From Thermomucor indicae-seudaticae (lineage: Eukaryota > Mucoromycota > Mucoromycetes > Mucorales > Lichtheimiaceae): a DNA stretch of 63,046 nt. Positions 11,137 to 23,500 of the stretch are shown here, piece after piece. The notes beneath the pieces were generated by a model. The model saw nothing but the letters and a program-made list of their open reading frames with translations, ran no database searches and was not told the origin of the DNA. The first letter of the stretch is position 1, and the number at the start of each line of letters is the position of its first letter. Location of the stretch: assembly GCA_000787465.1 (NCBI GenBank), contig JSYX01000157.1, positions 1 to 63,046 on the forward strand. The letters run 5' to 3'. A program made the translations under genes and the position numbers.

Positions 11137-12159
11137 TCTAACATCATGGGCCCGGCAATGTGTGTTAGTGAATTATGTAATATAAGATAGTACAAGTCAG
11201 GCCACGAACGAAATAACATGCTTCTAATGTTTAGTTAGCAAGATGCTTTATGTACATAACAAGTCTGTTGTGCTGACGTATATAGACTTGTACTGTATAT
11301 CTTTGAGAGTCGACGCTGTTCAGCTTGAGTCTGTCAGAGCAATATTACACTTTCTGCATAGGTCATGGCTAGGTACTGCAGCATACTTAGTCAATAGATT
11401 GAATTAGAAGCATTTCGACTCGTGGATACTTCGGTAGGCATTGGAGCATAAAATATTGTCTCCGCCATAGTGCATAGGAACTTTTCCAAGGTGGAAGACA
11501 TTTAAGCACCCCCAAAACGCTTAGTGTTAGATCCTTCAGCATGAATATGGTTCCTTCATAATAGAGAGGCAAACAGACAATTGGTCGCATCTCCGAAATG
11601 AAAGAAGGCTTAAAGGTTGCACAGCCAACCAAGTCCGCCGGTTGGACTTCCCGCGCTTTTTGTTCTCTCTTTGTTACACACTCCACATCTTTCGTTTCCA
11701 ACCAGGGCCACATCTATGATCGACAATCATCCAATCCGAAAATAAATTACACGTGGAAATTCTCTTTTTTTGCCTGTCTCCTTGACAAAGGAAGGCAATC
11801 CAGATGCGCGCGCGCGAAATTGTGGACCCCATCGTTAAAACCCTCCCTACCCCCAGTCATTCTGTCGATCGTCAATACTTTGCCATATCGGTACACGCAG
11901 TTTTTCCTTAATTCTCTTTTTTATTACTCCCTTCGGATTTGCTCGCCAGGAGCAAAGCACTTTGGTTATTTGGTTGAAAAGTCAGAAAAGGAGCAGTGTA
12001 TGATATGTGATATGTACGGTTGTCGGAGAGGAAGGGGGAGGAATCTGGACCACAAAAGAAGGGCGGGCATATCATGGTGGGGTTGATAAAAAAAATGTCA
12101 GGAGATGAGAGAGGCATTGATATGTGTGAATGACGGGCGGGAAACATGTGTCCCTTCCC
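11137..12159. other. intergenic region between convergent APC10 and E2F
   Basis: About 1 kb between two 3' ends. Open frames such as 11387-11713 (minus) and 11598-12086 (plus) overlap each other and show no domain. Nothing I can support. Confidence 0.4.
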
Positions 12160-13228
12160 CTACAAGTCAGTCAAAATTTCAAGTATTATGCCGTTTTGCG
12201 GTCTCATGTCGTGATGATAACGAAACGATCCGGAGAGCCTGATTTGAATGGTCAGGTACACGTATGGAGCATTTGGTTTTGGATCGCGTCTGAAGTGACG
12301 GAGCGTCAATAACTTGCTATTGGTTGATTGCAACCGAATATTATTATTTACCTTTATGGGTGGATAAGGTTGACCTCGTGCTCGGATGCTGCTTGGCGTC
12401 GGTGATGATAATGAAGAACAAGCCGCCGGCGGCGGAGACGGCTGTTGATGCACAGTGATATCTGTATCATAAGGCGCGTTGACAACCACAAGGACTTCTT
12501 TAGTAGCTCCAAGCATGGCTTCAAATCTTGCTAAATCGTCCAGAGTCAGGTAGCAGTGATTCATGTGACCTTTCAGGACCCGCTCAATTTCATGATCCAC
12601 TTGCTGCTTCATCTCGCAAAGTCGTTCATGCTCTTTTTCAAGTGAACTGTTATGGCTCCTTAGCATCTCAAGGCGAGCCTCTAGTTCATCTATATCTTCT
12701 CTGACGTAAGGTGATGATGATGACGAGGAAATGCTCGAAACTGATGAAAATGAGGAAGAGGTTGTGGAGGTAGGCGAGGAGGTCGCTGCATTGCTGTTGT
12801 CTGGGTAGCTGCTTCCGCTATATACAACATTGTAAGAACCCATTTCACAACACTGCATGGGATTTCGACAAAACGTACATCCAGCGTACATGATTCTTTG
12901 AGTTTTTCTCAATGAGTCGTATGCCTTCAAGAACGTTGGTGATATCATAAATTCGTCGTTTCTGGACTTTTAGCTGAGCTGCGGCACGGTTCAGGTCAAG
13001 ATCACCGTGTGTACTGGACCGAAGCAAGCTGATAAACTTTTTTGTCAGAAGACCAAGCGAGGAATCGTAGCGGCAAGACTGCGCATTCGGTGATGTGATG
13101 GCACCTGTCGGATGTATCTGGAATGGCACTGTAAATTTACATATTATTAACTCGTTTCGGCGCCAAAACGTTCAAAAGAAGAAAGCTCTACCAGTTTCGT
13201 GTCGAGATCTTCGATGGCTATTCGTCAT
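12160..13228 (-). CDS. E2F-family transcription factor
   Basis: Cell-cycle regulator that binds DNA with a DP partner. Three exons (13228-13192, 13128-12879, 12827... more exactly 12817-12160) give 314 residues. The winged-helix domain reads [17 protein letters not shown], then [20 protein letters not shown] and [10 protein letters not shown], then [17 protein letters not shown] is the E2F signature and separates it from DP. A serine-rich linker leads to a coiled-coil dimerisation region ([20 protein letters not shown]) and a marked-box-like part ([25 protein letters not shown]). The C-terminus is uncertain: removing a 40-base intron (GTAAAT to CCAATAG, about 12354-12315) gives a different ending. 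No retinoblastoma-binding acidic motif is evident. Dikarya use SBF/MBF instead, so E2F points to an early-diverging fungus. Confidence 0.85.
13155..13168. promoter_or_regulatory. E2F binding site in the 5' part of the E2F gene
   Basis: The sequence TTTCGGCGCCAAAA contains, on the gene's own sense (minus) strand, TTTGGCGC, a perfect match to the E2F consensus TTTSSCGC, inside a near-palindrome with a GGCGCC core. It lies in intron 1 of my model, 24 bases from the donor, or in the leader if translation starts elsewhere. This suggests autoregulation. Confidence 0.5.
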
Positions 13229-16200
13229 ACTTGATATAGAAATGCTGAAAATACACGAGTTGTCTGCTGGAGTCAAAAAAAAGATAAAGTAGAAGAAGAT
13301 TTAAATAAGAGAAGAAAAGGGAAAAGGGTCAAAGAAAAGCGCCATGCAAATTCAACATGCAATCTCGTCGCTTGTGTACCAAGAATCTGCACGGACCGGA
13401 GAACGCTCCTATTTTAGGCTGAGCTTTTTCCACGAGACTGGAGGGTCTTCAGGCCATGAAAAAAAAAGGTTTATAGTCTACAGTTTGGGTATCTTCCCCC
13501 CTCCCTGTTATTGGGCAAACAGTTTCATTATGACCACCCCTGCTGATCAGTCCCGGTCGCCTACCAGAAGGCACATCGTTGCCATTACAAGCCGTCAGGA
13601 ACAAACATAATGAAAATGTGAAAGACCCGCGCAAAATATTTAAGGTAATCAATAAGTATAGCCCCAATGTAAAGACAACCGACCCAAAGGCATATATCCC
13701 CGTTATTCTTAATGGCTTCCTCCTATTCCGTCTGTTTTTCCGCGGTCTTTTCCCGGGGATGGCGAGGGAATGCGGCTCCCCACGCATTGTAAGAAAGGAA
13801 TCGGGGTAACCCATGGATTAACGTCGCTTTTCATTCAATGACTGAAGACTACTGACACATTGGAAGCCCTTCTTTCGTCTGTGGTCCGCGCTTCCCGAGC
13901 TATAACTGCCCTCCCTTTATCATCTCCACAACATTGCCTGGTTAGTTGTCAATGCCAACTGTTTTAATTAATGTCTTGGCAACGGTGCCATGTCAGGCGG
14001 TATGGGTATTGTGATGGTTTCTGCAGCATTTCGGTTACACAGAGCCAGTCGCGCCGGAAATGTCCCCGGATCATTACCACATATATACAGGATTGTTCCT
14101 GGGCAGTTTATAGCTGGGAAACCTGCCTTTTTGCGTTTAGTGAAATCCAGTTCGCGTACACTCTCTCTTCATTATGGGTCCTTATTGACTTCTCCTTTGA
14201 AGGAACCTGTTTTCCTGCGTCAGCGCCAATCTATGTAAAATGACAAACAAAGCAACTGAGATTAAATTCGAGACCAACCAGGCTTTTCGATGTGGACACC
14301 CACACCAGTCAAACACAGTACCATGTACTGTTCAGTTACTGAACTTTGGGCCCTGAGAAAGAATAAACGTCTCCTGGGACCCCTAAGCGTAAAGTCCAAA
14401 TATCTTGCAGACGCGATGCGACTGGATTGCCTGGATGATCACTGCGATTACATGGTTGGTTCAATACCATCTTTTATAACCTTGACGAATAGACTTGATA
14501 CGCTGCAAGGATCAACGTTTACCGAATCCGCAAGGAACAGATAAACAATTATCCTGAATGTATATGTCCAGCTGGGACAGCTGCGTAGTAGCTGACAGCT
14601 CTACGCAGGTACGTCCAAAAGACTGTCATTCGGCTCAATAATCCATGACTTATACTGTTAGCTTCATGGAGACTTGCACTCAATCCCTGCATTTAGGCGC
14701 TCCCGGTTATTCATTTCTGTATTTGGGCGTCCGTTAAATCATACAGTGATCAATCATGTGGCCCAGAATTGGAGTCTACTGTGTATTGTTTGAAAAGAAT
14801 GCGGTCATTCGACACAAAATAGTATGGTCGCGGTCCCGAGTCCCTCGCCCTTCTAAATTTCCAATAGTACACTGGAAATGGCGGGCTCGTGCTCAGGCAG
14901 TCGAATAGCCATATGACCTGAATCCTCTGACATCTCGCAGCCTAAAAGGCAATATTTTCATCTCCATTCAATCACAGTACATTACTGTGTATGTATGTGC
15001 TGTTCTTATGACTCTTTTTTGCATCGCAATAGCAGACAATGAAAGGTTTGCCATGGTTTTGGTTTCGAGTGTAATTTTATCTTGCCTTTTCAGACGCACC
15101 TTCATTCCGTGGCAACCGCCGTGACACTCGCGTGTCACATGTGTTTGGCGGCACTTTTGGTACGACATCATGCAGAGTAGCACCATCCGTTCCTTTCTTG
15201 CTCATTGGTCCTCATTACTTGCGCGCTTCTCGTCATATTTCCCACCCCTGAACGAGAACAAGCTCTTCACTCTCAAGCAGCGCGAAGAATTCGTCACTGG
15301 AAGAAAGTACAGGACGTCCAAATTGCCCCGTAAAACATTGGTATAGCTGTCTCTGGAACCTTTGCTTGCAAGTCTTGCGGATACTGGCTTCAGTTCACCC
15401 AAAACGCGGCGCTCCATGGCTTTGGGTTCTTGCTAAATTGTTCACGAAGAAGAATTGTGTCCGCCGGATCCGCTCCGACAAGTAAAACGACATGTCATGA
15501 CGGTTATTAAGATTGATATCTGCGGTTACATATATAATGAGCCTACCAAGATTATTCTTCGGTTCCTGAAAAAATTCAGGGCCATTTCGAAAGTGAGTTG
15601 TCTTTTGGATGGCGGCATGCTCTCCGAGTCATGCTGACAGATGTGTCCAGAGACTTTCCAGGCGGTTAGCGTCGGCGTGTTGCTTCCGTATCTGTTGAGC
15701 AGCTCTTGCATAATTTCTGAAGGGTATCTACACCAGATGCAATTAGGTTATTACGATGGCCTCATATCCGCAAAGACAAGCGGGGGGACGTCGTGTCTAG
15801 CGCAGGTACAGCCAGGAGATCTAGTCTCATCGAAATGACCCAGTTGACTTTGCGCTTGAGGCTTTGGATTGTGAAGCGCAACCTCCGTATCCGTCCATCA
15901 GTAGACGAGGAAAACAGTCAAAATTGGATATTGGATGAATACACTAGTAACTCCAAGAAGATTACCTCAGCATGCCCCGCGGTTTCGAGCTGCTCTACGA
16001 CTTTATCATCCTGGAAAAACTTGCTGGAACGCTCTCGCTTCATCAGCAGCGATATGAAGGAACTGATGCTCGGCTTCCCACCACCAAATGGGCTTCCTAC
16101 AAAATCTAGCAATGTACGCCCAACGAGAAGAAAACAGGAACATTCTCCCAGAAGATGTTTCTTGAAGCTCCACGTCTTGAAGAAGCGACTGAACATCTTC

Positions 16201-16472
16201 TTGGCGGCTTCACTCACGGACGCCTTGCTGCGCTGTCCATCGAGGACCTGTCCAGGGATTTCGGTACGCGCTGCTGGATTCCGAGCGACTCGAATGAACT
16301 GCGTATAGAGCGCACGACGATACTGGCCCCTAGCTGCGGTAGTGGGGCCTTTTTGGCCGGTTTGTGTTTCTCAGGAGAGGGGCGATTGTTTATTCACGGC
16401 GGATAAGCCTGACGAAATGGAACTGAAATAATTGATTAAGGGTTGGAGTACATAATGCAAATGCATCTATCC
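13229..16472. other. 3.2-kb gene-poor stretch with broken open frames
   Basis: The E2F promoter lies at the left edge. I find no coherent gene in the rest. At about 15790-16400 open frames exist on both strands. The minus frame (stop at about 15918) includes RALYTQFIRVARNPA, resembling an LYR-motif helix, but has no ATG and no plausible downstream exon. Plus frames include MPRGFELLYDFIILEKLAGT, also without a complete model. This may be a decayed gene. Confidence 0.35.
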
Positions 16473-18080
16473 TTAAGAGCACAGGGCGATAACATGGTTT
16501 GTTCCTAATGCGACGTCTAGGACATGATGATCTATTTTGACTGGTTTGGGTGTAAATGCATGTTCAGTGTGACCCAGACCCAGTCGGCCACTGGGTCCAT
16601 TGAGGCCCCACGTAAAAAGCTCTCCAGAAGCTAAAACTCTAGTTAGTTTTGCGTGGCAATTGACCAGATCTGTAAATGCTCACTCACCAGTCAAAGCTGT
16701 AGCATAATCAGTGCTGGCGTATATCCGGACAATATTTTCTATGCCCGGGACACGTTGTAGAGTTAATGACTCAATCTTCTCGCTTCCCAAACCGAGAGCA
16801 CCGTAGCCACATGTGTAAACCCGCCGGTCGTCTAAGAAAAGAGAAGTAAATAAGTTATCAACTCCGTATGATTTCTTCTCTTACCTGCCAGGACGACTGA
16901 AAACGGACCGCCAGCAGCTACATCTAGTATGCCGGTATATTCTAACTCTACTGGTTCGAGAATCTAATGCGTCTTTCTTCTGAGATGACAATCGAACAAT
17001 CTCAGTGTGAATAAAAGCGTTTTGTTACCCTGTCGACTTTTGCTCCAGTCATGCCCTGGCCATACTCTGAGTTGCCCCAAGTCCATAATTTTCCTGCTTC
17101 TATTATCCTTCAAGTTAATGCGAGTTAATGGGACTCTCTCTATTTTCGCGTAGTCACCTGTCAGTGCCAGTGTGAAATCTGTCGAGGACGCCAGCTTCCT
17201 CACTTTAGAGTCCAATAGAGGAAGCTGCTTTGGTATGTCTTTATCGCTTGTTGACGAGTTTCCCAGACCCAGCTGACCATCGGCGCCCCAGCCCATAGCA
17301 TAGACAGCCATCGCATCTTTCGTACACGCATACATGAATAAATTGTCCCTCGGTATAAAATAAACTTTGTTCTTTACCCGTGGCAAAAACTGTGTGGTCC
17401 AAGCCGCAGGCAATGTCGATGATGTTACCCATAAATCCAGCAGTAACCTGTTTAGGACGATTCTCGGTCACCAAGGTCCCCGGCCGCGTTGCTTTGCTTT
17501 TTCCGAGACCCAATTGGCCGTACATGCTGCTACCAAAAGAAAAAAGCCGTGTCCCTTTGCCTCCTTGCGTTACAATATGAGAGTGTTCTCGGCCGCATGC
17601 CAGAAATTGTATCTGTTCGTCCGCATCACACTTAAACACTGGGTTACTGGTCCCTTTGATTCTTTCATGAGCCTTTTCTCCTCTTCAATTCCGTAACATT
17701 GGTCATTTTCTTTCTACCAATCTGACAGCTTCGATTCAGTCCAAATCCGTAAACACGAGCGCTTTCGGTTGCAAGCAATGAATGTGCCCAACCGGCTGCG
17801 GCATGCGTCACTTTATGCTCCTGTCAGTGACGGCATCAGTAACCGGAAACATGACCACGATTACAACAGGCAATCTCACTTTCAATACGTAATTCGGTTG
17901 GTCATTTAATCGGGTAGGCACCATGAACACGGCGTCGTCAACCACCGAACTTAGTGGTAAGGCACTCTTGCGGCCCCAGCCGTAGAGGATAGTATTTTTC
18001 GATGACGAAGCATAAGACCGAGCTCTACCAGGGATTCGGCTACTGTGCAGCGATGCACGAAGCCCTGAAATGGCGCTCAT
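16473..18080 (-). CDS. mitochondrial RCC1-like repeat protein (RCC1L/WBSCR16 type)
   Basis: Seven-bladed propeller protein of the RCC1 superfamily, with about eight exons. It starts MSAISGLRASLHSSRIPGRA, rich in Arg/Ser and lacking acids, so a mitochondrial targeting signal is likely. RCC1 repeats follow: ILYGWGRKSALPLS, VYGFGLNRSCQIG, LFSFGSSMYGQLGLGKS, VYAMGWGADGQLGLGNS, LWTWGNSEYGQ, VYTCGYGALGLGSE and LFTWGLNGPSGRLGLGH. It ends NHVIALCS. Each repeat carries the usual G-x-G pair. Introns repeatedly fall after the first base of a Gly or Ala codon. Human RCC1L is a mitochondrial protein tied to ribosome assembly and fusion; a similar role is inference from the presequence. Nuclear RCC1 is less likely because no basic tail is present. 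Confidence 0.8.
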
Positions 18081-19149
18081 TTTAGAGAGAGTTATATGGC
18101 AGCCGTGCAAAGGACGGAGTCATTTTCGCCCCGGTTGCTTTTGTCTCTATTAGTGTTCTCTTGTCTATATTGTCTGTTATGAGACGCTGCTTATCACTGT
18201 TCGTCATGTCTATGCACGTGCTAAACGGAGATGGTCCTAGAGATGGACAACTCTTTTTTTCTGCGGTTGGCATAGAAAAAAATGCTTGCAGAGTTCTTTC
18301 GACGTCGCCTGGGAATTGCGCTGGAAGCATCAGTGCAGGATATGCGCACTGTTTCTTACAGTGGGAGTAACGTGAAGCTTAGTGTTAACGTGCAGTTTAG
18401 TGCATTACAAATGTTACATAGCAGTTTTTGAATGGATATGAGTATAACCCAGGGAATTGGGCTACGTGAACGTACCACCAAGCCCGTTTGCAATATCCAG
18501 TGGCTGACGCTTAAAGACAAGTCCGCGTGTGCACTAACCAAACAGAATTGACATGCCAAGAACCAATGACTTCGTGTTAATTAAATCGTAAACCATGGTA
18601 AGCGCTTGAAAGATACTGGCAGTTCTATGATCTCTACGTTACCTTTGGAAGGTCTACTTCAGCTACGCGATATATCGTATGCATAATAAGATCCGTTCAC
18701 AGGAGTCAATGTTTGCGTTGCTGAAAGTAACCGCGCCACATTGCACAAAGTGCAAAAAGACGTTTCCGACTTTCTTGTAGATACACGTCGGCTGCATAGA
18801 CGGACATACATCATAAAGTAACTCCTCTTTCCCCGAAATCCCTGGACACTCCGTCTGTGTACAGGATACTTGCAGCTGTATCTAGTCGAATTCATGACAG
18901 CGATACGAATTACTACGAACGACAAAGAGTTCCCAATGAATTGGGCTTGTGGTAACATAAAAACGTCCATCTTTGGGGATAGTAGGCAAAAAAGGGGTGA
19001 TAATTGGACCCAAGTTTGTATCATCGGGCGTGTCCGCTATACATCGTTATTACTGCAACTAGCTGACAGAAAAAAAGTTATATATAGCCACAACCTTGTA
19101 GCCTGCCCTTCTTTACTCCCTCTTTCTTTCTACTCCTTATATCGCTGAT
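18081..19149. other. intergenic region with the promoter of the 98-residue ORF
   Basis: About 1.07 kb. TATATATA at 19079-19086 and a CT-rich run at about 19105-19140 form a convincing fungal promoter just before the ATG at 19150. The remaining open frames (for example 18659-19024 minus) show no recognisable domain. Confidence 0.4.
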
Positions 19150-19446
19150 ATGAATTCCTCAAAGCAATCTTCGTTTTCTTGGTTTAAGCGACCCAGATCC
19201 GCTTACTTTACAACAACCGAGCCTTTGTTGGAGAGGAACGACAGTAACAAACGACCTCTTTCATGGCAGCCAAACAATGAAAAAACCGAGCTCTATATCC
19301 CTGCGCGCCAGACGAGCAAGCTTTATGCGGTGGACCCTGAATTACAAGCCAGAGTGGATCAATTTCTGACAAGCGAACAGTTTCAACGTCTTTCTCGCCA
19401 ATTTGCCTTGGATCAACATCATCGGAAAAGCATCAATTACTCGTGA
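19150..19446 (+). CDS. small hypothetical protein (98 residues)
   Basis: A single-exon frame starting MNSSKQSSFSWFKRPRSAYF and ending HHRKSINYS. It has a TATA box about 65 bp upstream, a pyrimidine-rich tract between TATA and ATG, and an AT-rich trailer, all consistent with a real short gene. The C-terminal half is charged and helical (DPELQARVDQFLTSEQFQRL). There is no signal peptide, membrane segment or known domain. The function is unknown. Confidence 0.5.
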   Translation: MNSSKQSSFSWFKRPRSAYFTTTEPLLERNDSNKRPLSWQPNNEKTELYIPARQTSKLYAVDPELQARVDQFLTSEQFQRLSRQFALDQHHRKSINYS

Positions 19447-20502
19447 CCTCCCTGTACATATTTGTATACTGTCCCCCTTCCCTTGTTTGCACTTTGTCGA
19501 ATCAGGACACTCCCAAGTATCCAAAGAAACTTACGACCAAGTAATTTTTACAGGCGAATTGCACATCCCACTTTCATAGAACGTACATTATAGTAGATAA
19601 AAACCTCTTGTCTGTTATTCCCAGAAAATCGTCATTTACATACAGTGCGTTTACCGCCGAAAAGCATTCCTACCATAGACAGCTAGTGTCTGCTAGAACG
19701 TCAGCATTTACTGACTCTCAAATGTTGTAATTTTCATTGTTGGAGCATTGAAGTTTAACTAAGCTTTTCTTTCCGGTCTTATTGTGGACATACATTGCGG
19801 TCGTGCTTATTCGAAGCATATTATGGATCTCCCCACGGCAGGTCACTTGAACGAAAGTCAACAGATGTTTCCGAACCAACTGATACTAGCGCATATGCAA
19901 GAGTCATCAAGAGGTCCCGAAGCCAGTTTTGCTCTTGCTTGACTGCGTGCGTACGGTTCATAGGCCGATTATACCATAATGTAGATAGCATATGCAACGC
20001 ACCATAGCCTAAGAAGTCGAAGAATCGCCTACGGTACGTAGTGTGTGCTTGTTGTGTGCATAAACTCAAGGAAGAAAATTACGTAACGCTGGCTGTTGAA
20101 GACATATCTTGGATGCCCAAGCTGCAAAGGCGATGACTTAAAAACCCAGTGAGAGAAAATGCCAGCTGTTATCGAGAGCTTCGGACAGTCTTCTAGCAGG
20201 TTCAGTGAAAAGCTGGTACTTTTACGCGCAACGCTTGTCTTTACCAGGGTCTGGATAAGGATGTAGAAAGATCACAAAGGCATAGGCGCGGTGCAGTATG
20301 GCAAGAAGCTCGTTACCTAATGAGGGCATGGGTGCGTTCCAATGAAAAAGCTGCGCCGTGATTTCAAGCACCCGCTCTTTTCTGGTTCAGAAAGTTTTTG
20401 CCTTTTTCTTCCTTCCTTGCCACCAGTGGAGCGTATATGCGGCACTAAAAAAAATTATTCTGACATTAGTCAACATTTTAGTTTTTCTTCTGTCATTGCG
20501 CG
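19447..20502. other. intergenic region upstream of UBR1
   Basis: About 1.05 kb without a supported gene. It contains the 3' flank of the small ORF and the UBR1 promoter. A pyrimidine-rich TTTTTCTTCTG lies just before the ATG. Open frames at 19795-20069 on both strands appear to be chance. Confidence 0.4.
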
Positions 20503-23500
20503 ATGTCGAGCTTCACGTCAGCGGCAGCAGACGACAGTTCTCCTAGGGCTCCTGTCACACCGGAACAACTCAAGCGATTTTTAATCGAGGCGCCTGCGGT
20601 ATACAAGTACCGACTGCATAAAGGTGCCGAGCGACAGATTCTGACCAACTGCTATCGATCGTTATGGGGAAACAATGTCGAGTTTATGCAAAAGTACTTT
20701 TTCAAAGAAGGCTTATCGGACAGCGACAATCTTTCTGCGCTTCTCGAGAAATATAATCTTTTTGGTTCAACTGACGAAACTACTGTTTCTTCTTCTTCTT
20801 CCGTGGTCCTTCCGTCGAATCCTGACAATGTCCTGGTTGGCCCCACCGGTGACGAACCAGAATACTGGGAAAACCAGCGCGGTAAACAATGTGGACATTT
20901 GTTCAAGAAAGGCGAGAGTGTATATCGCTGCAGGTTAGTCATATGTTGCAATCGAGGCAGCTCCAAGTTTTTAGCTGACACGCAACTCGGATTATAGAAA
21001 CTGTGGTTTGGATGATACTTGTGTGCTTTGTTCACGATGTTTTCATGCAACCAATCATGACGGTCATGACGTTAAGATTTGGATAAGTCGAGGTGCCGGA
21101 GGTTGCTGCGATTGCGGGGATCCGGAAGCCTGGAAAGTTCCGCTCGAATGCAGTATCCATTCATTGTCAGCAGCACCGGCAGCAGGAGCATCTGGATTAT
21201 CTGCGTCGTCTAAAGATCAGGATGCGAAGGCGGCTTTGGAACCACGGTCGCAGTTATCGCCTGTACTGTTGCGGCAAATTAAAGAAACCGTGGAAGTGGT
21301 GATGGACTACATACTTGAGACCTTTGCAGCATCGCCAGAGGACGTATCTCCTGGGACCAAGGAATCCATCTTGCAGGATTGGAAGGACAGCAGTAAAGCG
21401 CTCAACATGCCGGATAGCGATAAAGATCAAATGTTTGCGTGTATATTATGGAACGATGAGAAACACTCTTTTGACGAGGTGATCAACATTGTTATGCGCG
21501 CGACAAGCTGTAGCAAGGCTGAAGCGACGCGAGTAGCCGAAAGCGTGGATGCACACGGCAGACACGTTGTTGAAACGTCTACAAACTTGCAGGATCTCCT
21601 TGCTATTGCTGAACGTATACACTCCATCAAACTCGCCGTAACGGTGCGGTCATGCAAAGATACGGTGCGAGAGGACATATGTGGACTGTTGTTGAACTGG
21701 CTTAAAGACCTTATTAGTGGACGCTACAAGTTCTTCAGTAACGTGGAAGGAGGCAATTGCATTCTGCGAGATATTATATGTGAAGTATTGTGCGCTGAAT
21801 GGTCCTTGAGACCTGAACTTGCGGCACTCTCGACGCGGTCTCGTCGGGGCCCTATGTCAGAGGCTGATTACGAGGTGGAAGAGTTGGACATGGATGGCTC
21901 TGAAGACGAGCAGGAGGATCAAGATGAACAAGTCAACGAGGACGATATGATGGCGGCACGCATGCTGTTAGACGGCGGAGAGTTTGTAGTGACCGCATTC
22001 GAACCTGCTGAAGAAGAAGATTGGATGTTTCCAGAAGGTGATACGTTCCAAGAAGAAGGAGAGCAGGATGAGGGTGAATATGAAGACGAGGATGAGGATG
22101 AGGATGAGGAGGACGAGGACGAAGACAATGAGGATGAGTCATATCACGAGTCCGATAGCGATGTGGAGATGAGTCAGCCAGCCGAAACAACGAACGAGGA
22201 ACGTCCGCAAGAGCCACCCGAAACAGCCCCTGTTCAACCGCCAAGAGCTCAGCCAACTCAACGAAGACACTCCCATCATCGACTGCCAGATATAATTGAC
22301 TTGACTGGCGACTTGGACTCTTGGTTGAGTTATACGGAAACACTCGAAGCAGAAGAACATGAAATTGCCAAGAAATTGGGAGCGCCAGTTCCATCAACAC
22401 CAAAGACCTTCTTGGAGAACAAACAAAAGATCAAGAAGGAATTCCACCGCAAGCTTCGGCTGGACTATCTAATGTTGTTCGACTTGCGGCTTTGGAAGAC
22501 TGCGCGCGCCAGTATCAAGGATCTGCTCATAGGGACTGTCGTATCGAATTTCAATTATCGTCCAGCCATTGGTATGTTCGAGGCTGTTGAAGCAGATTTC
22601 GGCAGAGGTACTGATATGAAACCCGATAGGCGTACGGTTCGCTCGCAACTACCCGCAGTTGGTGGATGCTTTTTTCCTGAAAGACCGTGAACCAGAGCAC
22701 TCGATTAGCACTTTATCCGTCCAGTTATTGACGGTACCAACAGTGGCTGCACTGCTTGTCAAGGAGTACAAGTTTTTCGGGATTGTCTGTTCCATTCTGG
22801 CGAACTTCTTCTTGACGGACAGAATCCAGTTGCTTCTTCCGGAAGAATACCGAAACATGCAGGTCGACTGCGGATCGCGGGCCATCAGACGACATCGATT
22901 CGCGTATACTTTCTTTGATCTGCGATACGTCCTGAATGCCGAACCTGTCAAGCTTGCCGTCTGTCAAAGCCCGCTTTATTTGCGCCAGTTTTTAGACATG
23001 TTATACCAGTTCCAAGCTATGGACCCACTGGAGCGGCGAGCTGACGTTCATGTCGAATTTGAGTCAAACACCTGGGTCAGCGCGTTTAATGTCACCTTGC
23101 AGGTCTCCAAGTTATGTCGACTCTTCTCCGATTGCTTTGCATCTCTTTATTCGAACGTCCCTCCACTGGAAGCATCCAGATGTCTCTGCCGCTCGATTTC
23201 TCGGGTCATCAAAGCTCTTGTTGAGTGGTCTCCTCGACGAGCGGATCAGACAGATGTGAACGAGCAGCTACCGATCATAAAAGGCATCAGAGAACAGAGA
23301 TACAAGACCATTGACACGCTTCATGCTGGATCCTTCTCAGTCATATCATATGATATTGCGAAAGAACCTGTTTCTTTCCATCACCCATATCATTGGCTGC
23401 TGGCAGAATTTCTGGAGCACGTCCGCCTTTTGTCAGACGATGTTCTTTCGCAGTTGGGATGGGCGAATGGTCTGAAAGATATTATCGGGCAATTCAATAA

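Noticed and set aside
12160..12353. Unspliced C-terminus of E2F taken as certain
   Set aside because: A 40-base intron with good signals would change the ending, so it is stated as uncertain rather than fixed.
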